Assembly: GCA_013397455.1 (NCBI GenBank)
Contig: VYZB01000023.1
Location: 3,839,549-3,903,548 of the forward strand
Reading direction: 5' to 3'
DNA from: Crotophaga sulcirostris
Taxonomy: Eukaryota > Chordata > Aves > Cuculiformes > Crotophagidae
Length of the DNA: 64,000 bases
Part shown: positions 14,591 through 27,098 of the stretch, piece after piece
How positions within the stretch are numbered: position 1 is the stretch's first letter
Layout: each line of letters begins with the position of its first letter
Notes under the pieces: generated by a model
Told to the model about the DNA's origin: nothing
What the model saw: the letters and a program-made list of their open reading frames with translations, nothing else
The model's database searches: none
Made by a program: the position numbers and the translations under genes

Positions 14591-17307
14591 TGTAAATCTC
14601 TTTATAAAAAGAGCTGTTGTTTCAAAGTGGGATGTTAACTAAGATAGTGACCTGTGGCTTGAGCAGATGTTAGGAATTAATCCCAGTATCCTAAGTGTAT
14701 GAATTCACCTGAGTAGCAGGTGAATACTTTCCATTTCAGCCGATGTTGAAACTAAACAGAGCCCAACTACTGCATTTCCCAAACTGTGGCAAAGCTTCTC
14801 CCACATTTTCGCTATGCAGATTGTCTCAAGTCATTTAACCCTTCTTCTTTTATTCTCAGCCAGAGTTCCTTAACCCTGTCATTTGTTACTACTGCTATTA
14901 CTAGTTCAGCTCCACCTGTGATACTTTCTAGACAATATACATGACTCCCAGTATTTTTGCAAATGTTGGCTCTGCTGAGGTCGGAGGAGCTGTTGCTGTT
15001 GACTTCACTGAAGTCAAATTTCACACCAGATGATACAGATCTGCGAGGGCCACTCTTTGAAATAATTAGAATTTATTTAGAGCTAATTAATTTTTGTGAA
15101 GTGCTTTAAAAGTATAAAAATAGTGTAAGTGAAAGAACTTTTGTATTATGCCCTTAAAAACTGCATAGATCTGCTTCAGAGGAGGCTGCTCTTTAGTCAT
15201 AGGTAGTGTGATCCTTTTATTAATGCACATATGCATAGATTTGTATGTGGAATATTAAGGCATGCTTGTTTCTCCTGTATAAGTGATAATAAAGGGGATG
15301 AAATAAAGATTGGGGAAAGCAAAAGGGGCTGCTTTGGGGGACTGTTTACAGAAAAGGCAGAAGGAGTTAGCCTGAGAACCGCTGTGGGTTGGGTATTCTT
15401 CAAGAAATCTAAGTAGCAGAATACCCTGGGACAGAATGTTTCCCCATACTTGTTTCATGGTTCTTTGTTTGCTTCACTATTTACAGTTAGCTTTCCGCTA
15501 GAAGACACAGAGTAGACCAAACTTTGTAAAGAAGATAGGTCCTCCCCAATTAATGATGCTAAGTGAGATTCATTTCGGAAACTGCACTCCGTCACTTCTT
15601 TAAGTATTTGATGATCGCCTTAAAAAGGAAGTGAAATGTTAACTAGCCACTTGTGGTGTCGTATGTTGTATTGATGCTGAAGTTTTTCAATATGATTGAA
15701 GCTGTTGAATTCCAGATGGTTTCTTCTCTGGAGGATGAAGAACAACATACTTAATTTTCTAAACTGAGGTGTGCAAGAAATTGAATTATGTGGAGATTTG
15801 TAGGATTTGTTTTCTTTTCTCAGGAAACAGTAGTCACTAAACCTGCATTTCTGGAAGTCAGATTTACTCCAAATATATTTTTCAGGTTATTCCCAAATTC
15901 TTAGGAAGCCTTTTAGGTAGCCTTCTATTTACCAATACCTATATTATTTTTATGGAAATACGCCAAATTTTGGAAACAAGAATTGTTTTTCTTTGCCCAT
16001 TCTTCCTCTCCCCTGTGGATAATTTGTTGTAACAAATTGTATTGTGTTCCCAGTCAGATGTCATCAACACGAGGTTTTCTGAAAGTGCTTTAATCACTAT
16101 TTCAACCATGTCCAATTAGGGGGTAAAAGAATCTGAATATACAATAGGTACATTGCATGTGTCTTGCATATCAGCTCGTTGCTGCTGGAAGTGTTCTAAA
16201 TAAAACAATGCTTACAAAGTTATTGATGAAATAACTAATTACCTTTTAAAATTGGCAAAACTGTGTGAGATGAACAAGACAAGCCTAATAAAATTAAAAT
16301 ATGCTGAATTTACTGTTCATCCATATTCTGAACAATAATTCTGATGTCTGATAAAAATTAAATTCTCAGTTAATTGGTTCCTCATACAGTACAATAAAAT
16401 TAATGTTTAGGAGTTAAATACCATAACTTCCTCAGGGAAATTTGCTGATGTATCTCTGTTTTTTAGTCAGTCACATGTATCATTGTTTAATGGAGTATCA
16501 TGTGGACCGTCTTATAATTTTTCTTGTGCTTAGTGTCCATGTGTCTAGCTTCTAAAGAGACTGAGCACTAATTTCTGATTTAACTGTGTCAGCTGTATCA
16601 GCTGACATACAGGTCATTGACAATCACCAAATCACAAGAAAAAAATATTGACATTGCTATGCTTTTATCAGAATGACAAAAATAGGAACCATGTGTTGTG
16701 AGGACCACATACTGTAGCTTCTTTATAAAGATGCTAGTCATCTTTCATGGCTACTGTTTATGCTTTGGAAAAGAATGAGCATATGACTAAACCCTCATGT
16801 TCCCCCCAGGATAAGAAAAGAGTAATAGCATTGTGGATAGAAACAGCAAGAAGGAGGAATTTTTGGTAACAACTTTGCCTTTTAGCATACATGAGAATGT
16901 GTCACTTCTGTAATGCTGCAAATGCAACGGAAGGCATCAAGACTGTGAAAAATAACAACACAACTAAGGATTATTTCTAACTGAAAGAATCCCATAGCCC
17001 CTGATCTTTGAGTGGCTTCTCACAACAATGCTAGTAAAAACAAAATAGACAAGCAAAATAATGAGGACCTGTGAAAACAGGCTGATACTTTCAGTTCAAT
17101 TTCTAGGCCATAAAAATGTCTGGTGTTATGTTACTATTATCCATAGTCAAGCAACCAAATAATAGCACTGATTTTTAAATTCATGTACAAACCTCTGTGG
17201 AAATACGTTGGCTTTTCTTGGTACTCAGAGCTTTTGAATAACTATCATTTATTCAACAGATATATTAAAAACAATGGGCACCCTGGAAATCAGAGGACTA
17301 TTCTGGT

Positions 17308-17640
17308 TGGAAGGAATCTCAGGAAGCCAGTAGTCCAACCTCATCCTCCAAGCAGGGTCATCTAGGAGAAGACCAGGTTACTCAGGGCTTTTTTCAGTCA
17401 GGGCTTGATAAACTCCAAGAACAGAGACTGTTTTGATAGCCTGTTTCAACATCTGGCTGTCCTCATGGGAAAAGTCTGATGCTCTCTTGATTCATTTTAC
17501 GTCCATTAGCTTTTGTTCTGCAACCAAACACTGCCATGAGGAGCTTAGTCCTGTCTTGTTGATCACATCCTTGTAGGAATTGGAAGGCTGCTTTTAGGTC
17601 CCTCCAAAGCCATCCCATCTATAGACTGAATTGTTTCTCT
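17308..17640 (-). mobile_element. CR1 LINE fragment, old and diverged
   Basis: The + strand shows in order GGTTGGAAGGAATCTC, TAGTCCAACCTCATCCTCCA, AGCAGGGTCATCTAGGAGAA, GCCTGTTTCAACATCTGGCT, CTTTTGTTCTGCAACC and ATCACATCCTTGTAGG, ending near CCATCTATAGACTGAA. This order follows the reverse complement of CR1 3' sequence (GGTTGGAAGGGACC, TCCAACC, AAGCAGGGTCACCTAGAGCA, GCCTGTTCCAGTGC, TTGTCCTGTC). The many mismatches mark it as clearly older than the fragment at 12692. The outer limits are approximate. Confidence 0.85.
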
Positions 17641-19465
17641 AAAATACAAAATAGGGTAATACATTGTAGGCAGCATTCAGTCAATGCTGTCCAGAACTAT
17701 CCCTAAAAAGAAAATCAGGGAACCAGTTTGGATTTCTTTTTGGAAACCACTGGTGGTATCTTCTTCATACTCCTTTTATCTAAATCTCTAATGCCTAGAG
17801 TCAGAAGTCAGGGAACACTGCTCATGTCTTTCACAGCCTTCCATTACTCTTACTACATATCCACCATCACACCAAAAAAAATAAAAAAGAAAATGGTGAT
17901 GAGGATGAGAATGAATGACTGGTAAGAATAGATGCAGTGACTTACCTGTCAGTTAGACATCAGCTGTGATTATTCATTATAAATATATTTAAGTGATAAA
18001 TTGAGTGTAAAATTATTGATGCTTTTTCTAGAGCTTGTCAAAAATGGGGGGAAGATAATGTAGGATTCATTTTCATTCAACAGAATCTACTATAAGGAAA
18101 TATTTATTCCAGTCTTTTTCATGGAATTTAGTTTAGCCTGCTGGCTTTGGAAATTATAATTTAAGAATTTGTTTTTGTTTCCTACTCTTTATATTCTTTA
18201 CACTGTTTTCTTTTTTTTCTTCTCCTTTTATGACCTCCAACTTTTTTCACTTGCTATACCTGAAAGACAGGTAGGAGGAAAACAAGAAGTTTGAAAAAAA
18301 TCATGGGAAATAAACCCCCTACTTCTCTTCTGGTATAATTTTTTTTTCAAAAAGAAGAAAATTTCAGGAAAAAAAATCAGTGTTCTATTGTTTCATATAA
18401 TCAGGTTCAACTTAAAAATCCTGTCAAAACATTATAATTTAACATTAGCATGTAACTTGATTTATATAGCAAGTAAGACAATTGAGCCTTCTCTGAAGAG
18501 CTTGCAGCCTGTCAGGAGACAAGACAAGACACTAGGGGAGATTACACCATGAAGGAGAATAAATAGGATGAGTGACAGAAAAAGGAATACAAAAAACATC
18601 TTATGAGTTTAGGTGAATGGCGCAACAAACATAATGTTAGCTCCTATGCTTTCTTTTCTCTTTTTATAAAAAAATGTGGGTTTTTTTTAACTTACTGAAC
18701 TCCTTTGATAAAATTTTGCAAAACATAAATGGTTTAAGAACCATTGTTGTATATCCTCAAGTATAGAGTTCTTTAATATCTATGAGCTTGGTAGCTAGTC
18801 AGTTGAAAGTCAAGTGCCTAAAACACAAGGTTATTTTGCATTTTGGGACAGGATGTCCACTTGGCTCTGTACCACAAATTACTTTCGCAGAAAAGTTTTT
18901 TCAGTGGCGGATGATAGGGAGAGTTCATAGAAAGAGTGGTTTAAAAGTGAATGTACTTCATGAAAAATCCTCTTGTAAGCAAGATCTTGGAAGATTATTT
19001 TGGGCAATGATGAAGGTGTGATTTGAAATTGAAAGAAGTCACAGCGCATAAATTATCAGGAAAGAGGTTCTGGGTATGTTTGTGGAAGATGGACCAAAAG
19101 AAAGATGGGAAAATAAAGAACTGGCGCAGAATTGAAGGTTCAGCTTTCTCTTCTTTCTACCCTGAGCCCCTGGCATTCTCCTTTGCTCACAGTGTGCACC
19201 AATATCTCTAATATCCCCAGGGTGATACATCCCATTCACTTCTTCAGGTACTGTATCACAAGTACATGCGTCCTTCTGTGCTTTTTTCATTTAGTCAGTC
19301 TTGAATAATTCTGTTCTTCAAAGTGATGTAACTGAGTAGCTGGGATATAAGTATATATTAGAGAAGAATATATCAGCTAATGAAATATTTTTTACCTTTT
19401 TCTCACAATAAAAATCGCATCCTTTTCACTGCTCCAGATTTTACTATATGGTATACTAAAGACAA

Positions 19466-19482
19466 GCAACAACAACAACAAA
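19466..19482. repeat. CAA microsatellite
   Basis: About five CAA units in tandem within intron sequence. Confidence 0.75.
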
Positions 19483-21979
19483 ACTTCTCTCTGATGCTTT
19501 GTTTATAAGAAAAGTCCACACATAACAAGAGACAGTTCGGAACATGAAAGGACTGCACAAAATGTTTCTTTTGGTAGCTGGATGATGCAGGGAGGTACAC
19601 TCCTGCCTGCGTGCATTAGTAGATGAGTAGTGAATTTTGTAGATTGTTTGAGAATTTATTGGTGTTTTCAGAAATGCAAGCTTATGAATGGCTTGGGAAA
19701 TATCTGTTTCTGATAACTGTATGTCTTGCCTCACATTCCTGAAACGTTCCCAGAGCTTGGGAAAAAAATGTAGTGACTTTTTACATCTAAAAATAAGATA
19801 TTTACTAAAGAAGTAATTAAATAGTTAAGACATGCATTTCCCAGACTTCAGAATTGACTAGTACTGCTCAGGCAAAACTTTCAGTCTGTTATGGGAATAA
19901 ATTTCAGGACAGTCATAGAGTAACAGCAAATAATGAGTAGGTACACGTTTATCAGAGGAGACTTGAGGCTTTTGTTTGTCTTTTGAGGGGTGGCAGTTGC
20001 TCCTGCACCATCTGATGTGAGGATAGGGCCTGGATCCTTCCCTGGGAAGGGCACTGCCTGAAGAATTGTCTGTGGGTTTTAATATTTGCTCTTCCATTGG
20101 CCTGTTGAGTGACGCAGGGCAAAGCACAGCATTTGAGCATATTCCTTTATCTTTTGTGTTTTTTCTCCGGCGGACAGTAAGGTCCTCCAGACAGAGGCAA
20201 CCTTTTGTTAGACATTTGTACTAGAGCAAACACAGGGGACTGCTAACCCTGATAGAGTGTCTGCTCGTTATTATACCTTCATCCGGCTTCTTCGCTGCCG
20301 CTGTGTCTGTACCACCGTGTCTGTACCACATGTGGGTATACTGAGAATGAGTAACACTTGTGAAAGAGTTGCAGGACAGACAGGGTATACTTTTCTTCAT
20401 AAAAAGAATTGCTACACCCTTACCGTAAGCACTATCTTCTTCTTCATGCCTTCCGCTCTTTAAGGCCCACTGCTTGGGACAAAAGATAACTCTACAGAAA
20501 ATGTCAAGTCAGAGAAATTTTATAATTCAATCTATGACGTGAAATGGGAGTGCCTCAGTTAAAGCAAAGAAAAACTGGAAGATGTGAACCGATGTCATCC
20601 TCTGGGAAAAACACCCAAGCAAGTCAGGAAATCTGTTGCCCGTTGACAGTACATAAATAAACAGAGAAGTTGTGACCTGGTGCTGGTGCAAAGATATTTG
20701 TGAATGAGGATGTCTGGGTGGACCTTTGGATTCCCATTGCTTGGCTGGCTGGCCTTGAAAGTCTGTGAAGCTTCAGTCAGCAGAGCATTATTTAAGATAT
20801 TCTTAAATATAAGCAGGCACACTTATCGAAGTTAAATATCCTTTAAGTTGCTTTGCCAACCAGACCAGGTTTTTTTCTGGCTCTCAATTTCAGGAAGGTA
20901 TGGTATTTAATTCTTCACAAGAGATCAAAATGCTTGAATGAAAAGATCTCTGTAAAACAGGTTGCATTATAAAAAGGAAAAATAAACATTAGCAGTTTTC
21001 CTGAACATGTAAACACTAACACAGCTTATTTCTAACATTTCAAAAATATGAGGTAAATGTCTTTGTTTTTGTTTTCTGTTTCCTGTACCTTAGACTTGAT
21101 ACCATTATAAACTTTAATCCAGTAATAACTAATAATGATTGTACAGAACAGCCTAAAATTGCCTTCTTAATTTGTCTTTTTTTGGCCCAAAAAAGCACAA
21201 TAAAGGAGGGAAAGTTTTAATCTACCTCTCTAATGAAATGTACAGGAGAATTTATGTAGATTTTCCTGCTAGTGTTCTGCCTTTTCCATCGTCACATTTC
21301 AAGTGGCTGTTTTAACGCTACAGAAATCATGCACGCTACCAGAACATAGGGACCTAAAGAAATGCTCTGGTGATCCTTATTTGAGTGGAAAGTGCTTAAA
21401 CATTTTATCATTTGGAGAAGCAATGTAATGCATGTAACATTTTTTTAATTATTTTTACTAGTTTTCTTAATAGTTTCATTGATGGGCTATTATGAAGTTT
21501 ATTTTAACAAATCAGACTTGTAAGAAGTGACCAAAAGTCAGTGCTCCGTAACATGAAAACATGCCTGTCTCAGTCTTGATTTTTGCCATCTAAGGTAATT
21601 TTCCCTCATAAACGCCTGCAACTTTTTTTTAAACCTTTACTGAGTCCCTTTATCTCATTCAGCAGAATGCAGTTCTTACTAAAACTGAAGTAGTTTTCCC
21701 TCAGAAGCAAAACTGAATCCACAAGTCATGAAGTGCACTTGGCAGAGGCTTTTATCTGATTTACTTAACTTCACATGCTTTTTCCTGTTGTAGGAACAAA
21801 ACCTGAAACTAAAGCAAGGGGCTTTTTCTCACCTAAAAGATAACACAGTAGTCAAGGTAGTGCCATTTCTGATCTGTCTGAGGCTCAGTTTACTAACATT
21901 GAGCAGAGTTTGGTTAACTTCATATTCTGGACAAGCTTGTAAATTTGTCCCCTTCTAATGCTGTGATCTTATCAAGGTT

Positions 21980-22052
21980 GTACTGTTTTCCTTTTCTTCT
22001 CCTCCACCCCCCATCTTCTTTCTTTCCTTTTTTTTCTTTCTTTTTTTTTTCT
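21980..22052 (+). promoter_or_regulatory. long pyrimidine tract upstream of exon B
   Basis: About 70 bases are almost only T and C and include several TTTCTTTC units. CTCAAG and then TGCAG follow (to about 22061). This looks like a strong polypyrimidine tract with nearby AGs, yet it lies about 280 bases before the true acceptor. It could be a decoy acceptor or a binding platform for PTB-type factors, or just a simple-sequence stretch. No good donor follows within a short distance. Confidence 0.35.
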
Positions 22053-22337
22053 CAAGTGCAGCCTTCTGATCAATGTGCACATTTTTTTTCCATTTCCCTA
22101 AATACATCATGAAAAAGGATGAGGTTTCCGCCTTAATTGCTTGTGCCTTTTATTCACATTCCTCTCTCAGCCAGAATTGTGAAAAGAGTGTTAGTAAAAG
22201 GCTGCACAATAGAGCTTTTCATTAGGCCTCAACAAGGCACACAAAAGAAGGCTTTTGGAAAGAGTGAATGCAGGACTTTAATTTGCAGGTGGAGAGTAGA
22301 TAAAAGGTGCTGACGCCTCTATTATTCTCTTACTTAG

Positions 22338-22423
22338 GTGACCCTTACCCCGTTCAGCTGATCCCAACTACCATGGCAGCTGCTGCTGCAGCAACACCAG
22401 GCTTAGGACCGCTCCAACTGCAG
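22338..22423 (+). CDS. SOX5: SOX5 internal coding exon B (alanine run)
   Basis: The first two bases (GT) complete the serine codon begun by exon A. The exon then reads [12 protein letters not shown], six alanines and [10 protein letters not shown], 28 codons, ending in phase 0. This is the SOX5 form; SOX6 has PVQFIPSTM and a shorter alanine stretch. The segment is linker between the two coiled coils, with no known catalytic or DNA-binding role. The donor CAG|GTAAGT is near perfect. The acceptor ends TACTTAG and is followed directly by GTGACC, so the exon starts with a weak donor-like sequence. The acceptor tract is only modest, but a much longer pyrimidine tract sits 290-360 bases upstream. 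Alone, 86 nt is not a multiple of three, so the exon must be used together with exon A or both skipped. Confidence 0.96.
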
Positions 22424-25400
22424 GTAAGTCAGAAAACAATGCCGGGGAGGCAAAGGTTAAGTAAATACGAACAACAGGCTTCTCCTCCATTTGAACACAA
22501 TGCAATTAACAGAGTCTGGGGGCTGTTCCTTCACAAAAAAATTTGCATCTGAAGCAAAATAATCGTCAAATCATATATATTTTCCTTTTACCTCGGGGGA
22601 ACTTTTTGTTACATTTTTGTGTCTTTATTGTCAATTTATCTGCTTTTAAATTTGTACTTTAAATTTCGGCAGAGCAGTGTGTTTGCTTTTCTTTTCCATT
22701 AGGTAGTTCTGATGCTGACTAGGTGTGAACCAGCAAAAGGAAACACATTGCCAGGCAGAAAGAGCTCTGTCCTGACAAGCACTTTTAAACTGCTTAAAAG
22801 TCGCTTAACCTAATTATATCCTTTTAGACTCTAAGCTCTTCAGAGCAATGACTGGCCCCTCCTACAGTGGGGCACATTTTAGGCACTGCTGTAGTGCAGA
22901 TAATTAGCAATTATATTAATTTAACCTAGGCTATTAGAAAACAGGTGGAAAGATACTAAAGATTTATTTTTTTTGAGTTGTGTTAAAGAGTTGGCCCAGT
23001 AGCCAGATGTATCTGATTCAAAACTCCCAATATCATTCTAAATTTTGGAGGTACTGAGGTGTCCATGGGTCTTAATGATAGCAGTGCAGATGTTCCTGAG
23101 GTATTCCTGGCGAGTCCCACAACCCTTGCAAGTCATTGGAACTGGGAAAGTTTGATGTCTATCTACACAATTTGATTTTAGTTACCTTCTATATATGCCT
23201 TGCTTGTAGCATGAAGCCAGGTAAAACCTGGGACTAAAATTAAATCAAGATCCAAATTATCTCGACTTCTGCAAAATCTGGATTGATGCTGTTTTGTAGA
23301 AACAAAGAAAAATCTCATACTCTCCATTACTAATTTGTCGCTCAGCTCATTATTATTTGCCAAATCACATGGAACAGCAGAACTTTATACCTGCTTGGAA
23401 AAGCTCAGCATTTATAAACAGTACATGTAAAATGCATTCTCAAACTGAGTTTGGCCAGCATCGATATGAAGTACACTCACTGCAACATCAGATATTTCAG
23501 TTGTTTGGCCAGCATACGAGAGCGTGGGACATAGTTCTGGGGAAGATTTTTTTTTTTTTATTTTAACACAGCCAGCGGAAGTTAGCTGAGTTTCACAGAA
23601 ATAGCTGCCAGTGTGTAAGCTGACACATTCCATGCACCACAGAGGTTAATACATTCATTCCTATTGTGCCTTTGTATGAAAAGCTACACTGTCTGTGTGT
23701 TAGTTTCTGATTCTGTGAGTTACAAATACCGTAGGCGGCTTAAGAATCATGGGAGCCATAAAAGTCATCCCTTTGAAATGAATTTTGAGGAGTAATGTCA
23801 GCGTTGATGAAGTGCTTATAGTAGCCAAACACACATGAACACACATATGGAAGAAAGAGAGAAAAAAGGAAAAACAAAAATGGAACTAGCTAGCAATGAG
23901 AAAATAGAGTTCTGAGTATAATTCTCCTTATTTTTGTAATCATTCAAGCTAGTTCTCAAAGAATTCATTCCTCCAGTAAGTTGGGAGCATGGTTTACTTT
24001 CATTTCAGGACCAGCTTTGGTCTGTATCTCTGCATGCAGTGGGCTGAAGTATTCTGATTAATATAGGCTGCATCGCAATCACAGTTCCCTTACAAAAAAG
24101 GTGGGCTTTGTGCAAATGTGACTGACTTCATAAATATTTTAAGATTAATTTAGGTTGCGGAAAATTTGAAAACCTCAAAGGCCTCTTGTTTCTGTGCTAA
24201 GGAGAACATTAAAATGAAAGTATTGACAAAATTCACCTGTGTTGTTTTGCTACATGTTATTTAGTCTGGAATTAAAGGGAGAATTTGGCTGCCAGTCAGT
24301 GGGAGAGGTTCAAATTATTAACTCTGTAGACTCCTTCAGATCTTTCAGACTTGATCTCTAAGGGTATGTATATGCTGGAAAAAGTTCAAAATTGTCTTTC
24401 TTCACATTGTAACAGTGATTTTTAGCTATCAGCACAACCTGTCTAATAGAAATCAGACATGCCTCTTAATTTCTGGTGCCATTTGAAAGAGTCAGATAGG
24501 CTAGATGTCTTTTGAGAAAGGTGTTATGATATAGTACTTAGAATGGACTCTCAGCCATGATAACACAAGTGAAGCTGAATCTAGTGTAGCTCTTAATCTA
24601 GAAGGATTGTGCCTTCCAAACTGTTCACATCCAGTTTAGCTCAGTGAGGTGAAGTCACGAAGAAACATTCATGATGCTTGTCATGAAGAACTGGTTCAAA
24701 ACCACCTTTAAATGGCATGAGTGAATGTACAGCCATTACAGTCTCTTTCAAGGAGAAAATCTTCACACTACAGACTTTCCCTTATGTTACACATAACTAT
24801 AGTGTTCCTTACAAACCCTTTGTCATCTGGCCATCATCAGACAGTAGAAGGTCAGAAGAGTACAATGTTCCTTCTTTTCTTCTTTTTCTATCCTCTCTAT
24901 CACTCCTCTTTCAGGCTTTGTACACTAAGAGCACTAGTTTTCAGGGGAGATCAAAGAACCTGACACAATGCTCAGTTTGTTGCTCCCAGCAGAATTTAGT
25001 ACACAACATTATCTTTGTGAAGACAAAGCCAAGGAATTTTTCTTGTTTGTTTGCATAGCGATAAACATGTCTTTGTTATTTCATTAGAAAATTTTAAGTC
25101 AGGACATGGCTTTAGCAGCTCAGTTTTGAGATCAACAGGAAGTACTATTTTATCCCTGGTTGTCAAAATTGGATTTTCTTTTTGTGAATGAAATGCACAC
25201 TGTGTTTATAGAACACCTAACACATGATTGTTTTCCTGTGGCAAAGATACTCTGTCAGTGAAAATGTAGTCTCTCATTTTGAAATGCCTTGTTGATTCAC
25301 TCTGATGGGTTCGTAATCTGAAGCCCTCCATTTCTCTCCCTGCCCTCACTGGAGTATACCGATTCTGGCATCTGATATCCACCACAATTAGCCATACATG

Positions 25401-26287
25401 ATTGCCTTTATTTCCAGTATCCACAGAGAGACTAATAACTCAGTGAGAATGGAAACTAATACTTAGGTTGTTCAATATCACAAAAGGAGTAGATGGATGG
25501 GGCCATCTTGCAGAAGCTGGAACTAATATGACACATGTTTAAACCCATCCTCTGATGAAGAGCTATCTTATCAGCCCTGCGTGTTCACCCATACTCACAT
25601 TTAGTGATGTAAATGCCATTTGAAAAAAAAAAATTTAGCTTTACTTTGTTAATAAGAATATTCAGTCCCAAGTGTAATGTGAAGTGTCATTTTGAAATAC
25701 ACTCTCATTGCAGTAAAATCCATTTTGGTTAGCATGGGATTTTCTTATGTTGGTTTTTACCTCCGTAAATTTCTTATGGTCTTGTTCTTCAAGAGTAATG
25801 CAGCATGGTGGTTCTATTTCAAACAAATGAGAACAAATATGAATATGGCTAAATATGCCTTATATGAACATGATGTTTTCCTGTTGGTTCAGCAGATGAG
25901 GGAATTAACTTCCTCCATCTTGAAGAAGAACATTCAAAGCTCTAAACTTAGGTATCCTATAACAAGTTTTGCACAAAGTGAACTGAAGTGATTGTTCTAA
26001 TACTGGTCATCATAGGTATACCTAGTATGAAATAGATGTTTCCAGAAGTCTGACCAAATTCAGTATAAAATGATATCTGATGATTTCTTTTCTGAGAAAA
26101 AATAAGTTCTGAGTACTTTCACAAACATTAAGAAACAAAGGACCTGATCTCCTGATCTGAAAATTGAGAGAAATCTGCACAATTGGGAGCGTGAATGGTT
26201 CAGATTTCCCAGGATGTTTGTTTGATAACAAAATAGTGCCAACTGATTAACTGGCAGTACTACAAATGCTGTATATACCCGTAACTA

Positions 26288-26700
26288 CAAGGTCCGACAC
26301 AAAGAAGCCCGAGACTGTGGCTGTAACTCTTTTTATTTAACAAATAAAGAAACAACTATGATCACCTTCAAAACAGTTCCTTTCTGAGTTGACACACAGC
26401 TGCATACAATGCTACCAGTGTTCAAAGCAATTCTGCAGATCACTTTCTGAAAGCTGTTACGGATCTCCATTTTTGCTTTCCCATCTTCTACCGACAAAAA
26501 TGGATTCTATTGAGCACTGACTTGATCTTTGCGAAAAGGGAGCCAGGTCTGATGAATAGGGTGGGTTCTCAAGTGTAGTCATGTTGTTATTAGCTAAAAC
26601 TGCTTCACAGACAAAGCATTGTGGGCTGGTGCACACCAACATTTTCCAATTGAAGATAAGAAAACATCTCTGAATAAGCGTCCACTCATATTGAGTGAAG
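26288..26700 (-). mobile_element. mariner-type DNA transposon remnant with broken transposase
   Basis: On the minus strand, pieces of a Tc1/mariner transposase C-terminal half appear in the right order but in different frames. HNALSVKQF comes near the catalytic-aspartate block, then LANNNMTTLENPPYSSDLAP (the family's HPPYSPDLAP motif), then AKIKSVLNRIHF, and near the end LQNCFEHW and NCFEGD (family: CFxxWxxR...YFEGD). Stops and frameshifts separate them, so it is dead. The + strand left edge near 26288 (CAAGGTCCGACACAAAG after a TA) may be the terminal inverted repeat. The other half of the element is not seen. It could belong to the galliform mariner Galluhop, but I cannot confirm the subfamily. 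Confidence 0.85.
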
Positions 26701-26796
26701 CGATTGAGTTGAGCCTTGTCTCACTGCGGCAGGTTAGAACAAATAATTTGGCCAAGTTTTTTAGTCTGCACTTTCTTTAAGTACATGAGTCAGGCA

Positions 26797-27098
26797 GGGG
26801 TTGGTCTCTTCTCTCAGGTGACCAGTGACAGAACTAGAGGACATGGACTCAAGCTTCGTCAGGGAAAGTTTAGGCTTGATATTAGGAAAAAGTTCTTCAC
26901 TGAAAGGGTAGTTAGCCATTGGAATGTGCTGCCCAGGGAGGTGATGGAATCACCAACCATGGAGGTGTTTAAGAGGAGATTGGATGAGGCACTCAGTGCC
27001 ATGGTTTAGATGATGGATTGGTGTCAGTGTTGAGTTATAGGTTGGACTCGATGATCTCAACGGTCCTTTCCAACCTTGTAATACTGTGATACTGTGAG
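26797..27098 (+). mobile_element. CR1 LINE 3' fragment with ORF2 C-terminus
   Basis: The frame through 27009 encodes the end of CR1 ORF2. Recognisable pieces are [59 protein letters not shown] and [10 protein letters not shown], then a stop at 27007-27009. This is the C-terminal end after the reverse-transcriptase domain. The 3' UTR follows, with GGTTGGACTCGATGATCTCA, GGTCCTTTCCAACCTTG and a terminal 8-mer repeat of the form ATACTGTG. It is sense relative to SOX5, 5'-truncated to about 300 bases, and its frame is unbroken over this stretch. It abuts the mariner remnant with about 97 bases between. Confidence 0.95.

Noticed and set aside
20080..20130. MIR SINE fragment (GTTGAGTGACGCAGGGCAAAG)
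   Set aside because: Resembles the reverse complement of the MIR core only over about 25 bases; too short to call by eye.
26457..26642. Open frame of 61 codons on the minus strand as a small gene
   Set aside because: It is a piece of the broken mariner transposase (LENPPYSSDLAP), bounded by frameshifts.
26716..27009. Open frame of 97 codons as a host gene
   Set aside because: From about 26797 the product is the CR1 ORF2 C-terminus, and the start codon lies in unrelated flanking sequence.
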